In this document: in pieces, positions 62,290 to 64,000 of the stretch
Layout: each line of letters starts with the position of its first letter
Position numbering within the stretch: position 1 is the first letter of the stretch
Origin: Lachnospiraceae bacterium
GTDB taxonomy: Bacteria > Bacillota > Clostridia > Lachnospirales > Lachnospiraceae
Assembly: GCA_910575155.1 (NCBI GenBank)
Contig: CAJTDX010000012.1
Coordinates: 16,830 to 80,829 of the forward strand
DNA length: 64,000 bases
Direction of reading: 5' to 3'
Position numbers and translations under genes: made by a program
The notes under the pieces: model-generated
Told to the model about the DNA's origin: nothing
Database searches by the model: none
The model's input: the letters and a program-made list of their open reading frames with translations, nothing else

Positions 62290-63510
62290 TCATTCAAAAA
62301 GAACCTGTCTGATTTGATTGTAACTATAACTGCGGTCAAAATTTTTTTCTGCGCATTTCCTGGCATTATTTCCCATACGTTCTCTTAACGATTTATCCTG
62401 AATTAATTGAAGAATTTTTTCAGCCAAAGCCTCTGAATCATTATTGTTACAATTAAATCCCATCTGGTATTTATCTATCAAATTCCTGTATTCCACACAC
62501 TCCTGCGTATTAATGACTGGAAGACCACTCGCCGCATAATCCGCATGTTTATTAATAATACTTTGCGCAGCGCCACATGTTATTGGATTCACTACCATAT
62601 CACACGCTTTAATCAGACCACACATTTCTCCATATGAAAGTAAACCCGTAAATTCACAATTTATGTTATTTTTTTTTGCGTAATCTTCAAATTCCTTTCT
62701 GCGCGGGCCATCACCCATAATAATAAATCTGGGCGCTTGAATCCCTTTTTCCGTTATAATTTTTAATGCGTCAAACACACAAATCAGATCATAACTGCTG
62801 CCTAATGTTCCACAATATCCTATCCACAATTCCCCGGAAGAGTTCTTTTCTATCGGATGTTCTAAAACATTTTTATCAAATGTGTCAAGATCGGTTCCTA
62901 AAAATATGGAATGCCCATGCTTACATTTTCTGTTAACCTTTAATGCTGTATCAACATAGGTCTGCGATACTGCAATAATTTCATCTGCTCTGCTATAGAT
63001 ACTATCTGCCAGGCGTTTCCATGGAAAAAATATTAAATCACTGATAATAGGAATATGAAATACCATCCCAAAAGCTTCCGGCCATAAATCTTGTATGTCT
63101 ATAAGAAACTTTATATTGTTTTTTTCACAATATTTTGCCGCCTCAAACGCTCCGGTTAAAGAAGGAACTGCACAATAGACTGCATCCGGTTTTTTACGTG
63201 ACAGAAGATATTTCTTAACATTTCTTCCCCAGATCCAATGACTTAGAAACCGCCATAATGATATATTTTTTGAATATCCTGGTTCATGAAGCAGGGTAAT
63301 TTTATAAGTACTTGCCAACATATTCCCATGGCGGTGTTGTTTAGACATATGATTAAAATCACTCGTGATAAGCTCCACATCGCAGTCTTTTTCCAAAATT
63401 GGAGCTAAATATACAAATCTGTTGTTATCACTGCCGTCTAAATTCCCGCAAAAATTTGCAATTATTACTATATCAATGCGCTTGTTTCCCTGTTCCATCT
63501 TTGTACTCAT
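62290..63510 (-). CDS. Glycosyltransferase family 4
   Basis: A 406-aa GT4 enzyme. KFLIDIQDLWPEAFGMVF, ADEIIAVSQTYVDTALK, WIGYCGTLGSSYDLICVFDAL, FIIMGDGPRRKEFEDYAKKN and GAAQSIINKHADYAASGLPVINTQEC are typical, the last with the retaining GT4 signature. It is the first gene of the polysaccharide operon in this window and starts with GGAG closely before the ATG. Upstream (63511-63873) no further glycan gene is seen. Confidence 0.9.
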   Translation of the reverse strand: MSTKMEQGNKRIDIVIIANFCGNLDGSDNNRFVYLAPILEKDCDVELITSDFNHMSKQHRHGNMLASTYKITLLHEPGYSKNISLWRFLSHWIWGRNVKKYLLSRKKPDAVYCAVPSLTGAFEAAKYCEKNNIKFLIDIQDLWPEAFGMVFHIPIISDLIFFPWKRLADSIYSRADEIIAVSQTYVDTALKVNRKCKHGHSIFLGTDLDTFDKNVLEHPIEKNSSGELWIGYCGTLGSSYDLICVFDALKIITEKGIQAPRFIIMGDGPRRKEFEDYAKKNNINCEFTGLLSYGEMCGLIKACDMVVNPITCGAAQSIINKHADYAASGLPVINTQECVEYRNLIDKYQMGFNCNNNDSEALAEKILQLIQDKSLRERMGNNARKCAEKNFDRSYSYNQIRQVLFE

Positions 63511-63661
63511 ATCTCCAAATTTTCTGTTTCACTCTTTGCTGATATTTGAAAAGCAACTTATTAATAATGTAGTTTCTCATTGAATCAGCGTCCAAAAAAG
63601 TGTACTTTTTCAGACAGAAAATACATAGGCTATGGACAACTTGCATAAGCTTAGATTTTTC

Positions 63662-63689
63662 TTGCAGAACGGTAATTATATGTTAGAAT
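63662..63689 (+). promoter_or_regulatory. Putative promoter of AAA-ATPase-like gene
   Basis: TTGCAG (63662-63667) and TAGAAT (63684-63689) with 16-base spacing. The start codon lies 184 bases downstream, beyond the inverted repeat. Confidence 0.35.
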
Positions 63690-63723
63690 ATAAGCAGGGT
63701 TTTTCCCCGCGGTTTGATGTATG

Positions 63724-63796
63724 TATTACTCCAGCGGTTAAATATTACAGTTTTTACTTGTCTAAATCCTGCGATATTTAACCGCCGGAGTAATAT
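63724..63796. repeat. Dispersed repeat, copies B and C as an inverted pair
   Basis: Copy B (63724-63745, plus) and copy C (63773-63796, minus) are reverse complements with one mismatch around a 27-base loop. Copy C equals copy A at 55247-55270. It may be a terminator, transcript hairpin or mobile-repeat end. Confidence 0.65.
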
Positions 63797-63873
63797 AAAA
63801 AATTTGTACAGCACACAGTTGGAAGGATATCGAATTGAGCGGAACAGTTAGGACTATCACGGAGGTATACCAT

Positions 63874-64000
63874 ATGAATTACCAGCCATTGCCAATTGGA
63901 ATAGATGATTTTGGAACAATATTTGAAAAAGGATATTACTATGTAGACAAAACGCTTATGATCAAGGAACTGCTGGATAAAAAAGGTTATGTAAACCTGT
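63874..64000 (+). CDS. AAA-ATPase-like protein (start only)
   Basis: The first 42 residues of a gene cut by the window end. LPIGIDDFGTIFEKGYYYVDKTLMI followed by KELLDKKG is the conserved start of the AAA-ATPase-like / PD-(D/E)XK proteins (PF09820 type) that are numerous in clostridial genomes and have unknown function. GGAGG lies eight bases before the ATG. The rest is outside the window. Confidence 0.8.
   Translation, partial: MNYQPLPIGIDDFGTIFEKGYYYVDKTLMIKELLDKKGYVNL

Larger units (their letters stand above)
63511..63873. other. Intergenic region between glycan operon and AAA-ATPase-like gene
   Basis: A 363-bp divergent gap. It contains a weak plus-strand promoter (63662-63689) and the inverted-repeat pair 63724-63745 / 63773-63796. 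No promoter for the minus-strand glycan operon could be called with confidence. Confidence 0.5.

Overview
The window looks like a chromosome segment of a spore-forming clostridial Firmicute, most likely Lachnospiraceae. Supporting signs are low GC, spoIIID, a T-box leader ahead of leuA, MobV/RepA-type integrative elements and many AGGAGG-type ribosome binding sites. Genus cannot be fixed from the sequence alone. No rRNA, tRNA or CRISPR array was seen.

Region A (1-30186) is a stack of integrated mobilizable elements at the 3' end of guaA. Three copies of a site that spells the last codons of guaA (Glu-Phe-Glu-stop) lie at 830-841, 20103-20114 and 30175-30186. They delimit the right end of an element that starts outside the window (E0, 1-841), a 19.3 kb element (E1, 830-20114) and a 10.1 kb element (E2, 20103-30186). 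Each end next to a site carries an XRE regulator, and in E1 and E2 a divergent xis-int pair. E1 and E2 each carry their own pair of putative integrase arm repeats at both ends. E1 encodes a MobV relaxase beside a quadruple-hairpin oriT candidate, a ParM/ParR-like partition pair with iterons, a CHC2 primase, a VapE-like helicase and a MobC-like protein. Its cargo is a defence-like operon: HTH, hsdM, hsdS, a KAP-type P-loop NTPase, hsdR, a protein with class III nucleotide-cyclase-like motifs, and an AlbA_2/HATPase protein. E2 encodes MobV, TnpV, a RepA-like ATPase, a 49-aa coupled small ORF and a MobC-like protein. Its cargo is a KilA-N protein, a membrane protein, three GNAT acetyltransferases, a metallo-beta-lactamase-fold hydrolase and a PNPOx-like protein.

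Region B (30175-43870) is core chromosome: guaA, a leuA with an AraC-type DNA-binding domain fused to its C-terminus and a T-box leader, spoIIID and a methyl-accepting chemotaxis receptor. Next comes a large secreted CAP-domain protein with five 252-bp tandem repeats. It ends at a stop directly after an A AAA AAG heptamer, and a leucine-rich-repeat domain continues in the -1 frame. A DHFR/RibD-like reductase, a GNAT and a secreted Cys/His repeat protein follow.

Region C (43878-63510) is a surface-polysaccharide locus on the minus strand. It holds three glycosyltransferases, a Wzy-type polymerase, a Wzx-type flippase, LicD, an FdtB/FdtA amino-sugar pair, a FemAB-like and a GNAT acyltransferase, a pyruvyltransferase with an F420-hydrogenase-beta-like iron-sulfur protein, and UDP-GlcNAc 2-epimerase. 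A phosphocholine module follows (cytidylyltransferase-choline kinase fusion, a second cytidylyltransferase, a BCCT transporter), and a Wzz-like protein has its own promoter. Together they predict a phosphocholine-, pyruvate- and amino-sugar-containing glycan. The initiating sugar-phosphate transferase and the dTDP-sugar genes are not here. The window ends with the start of an AAA-ATPase-like gene flanked by an inverted repeat.
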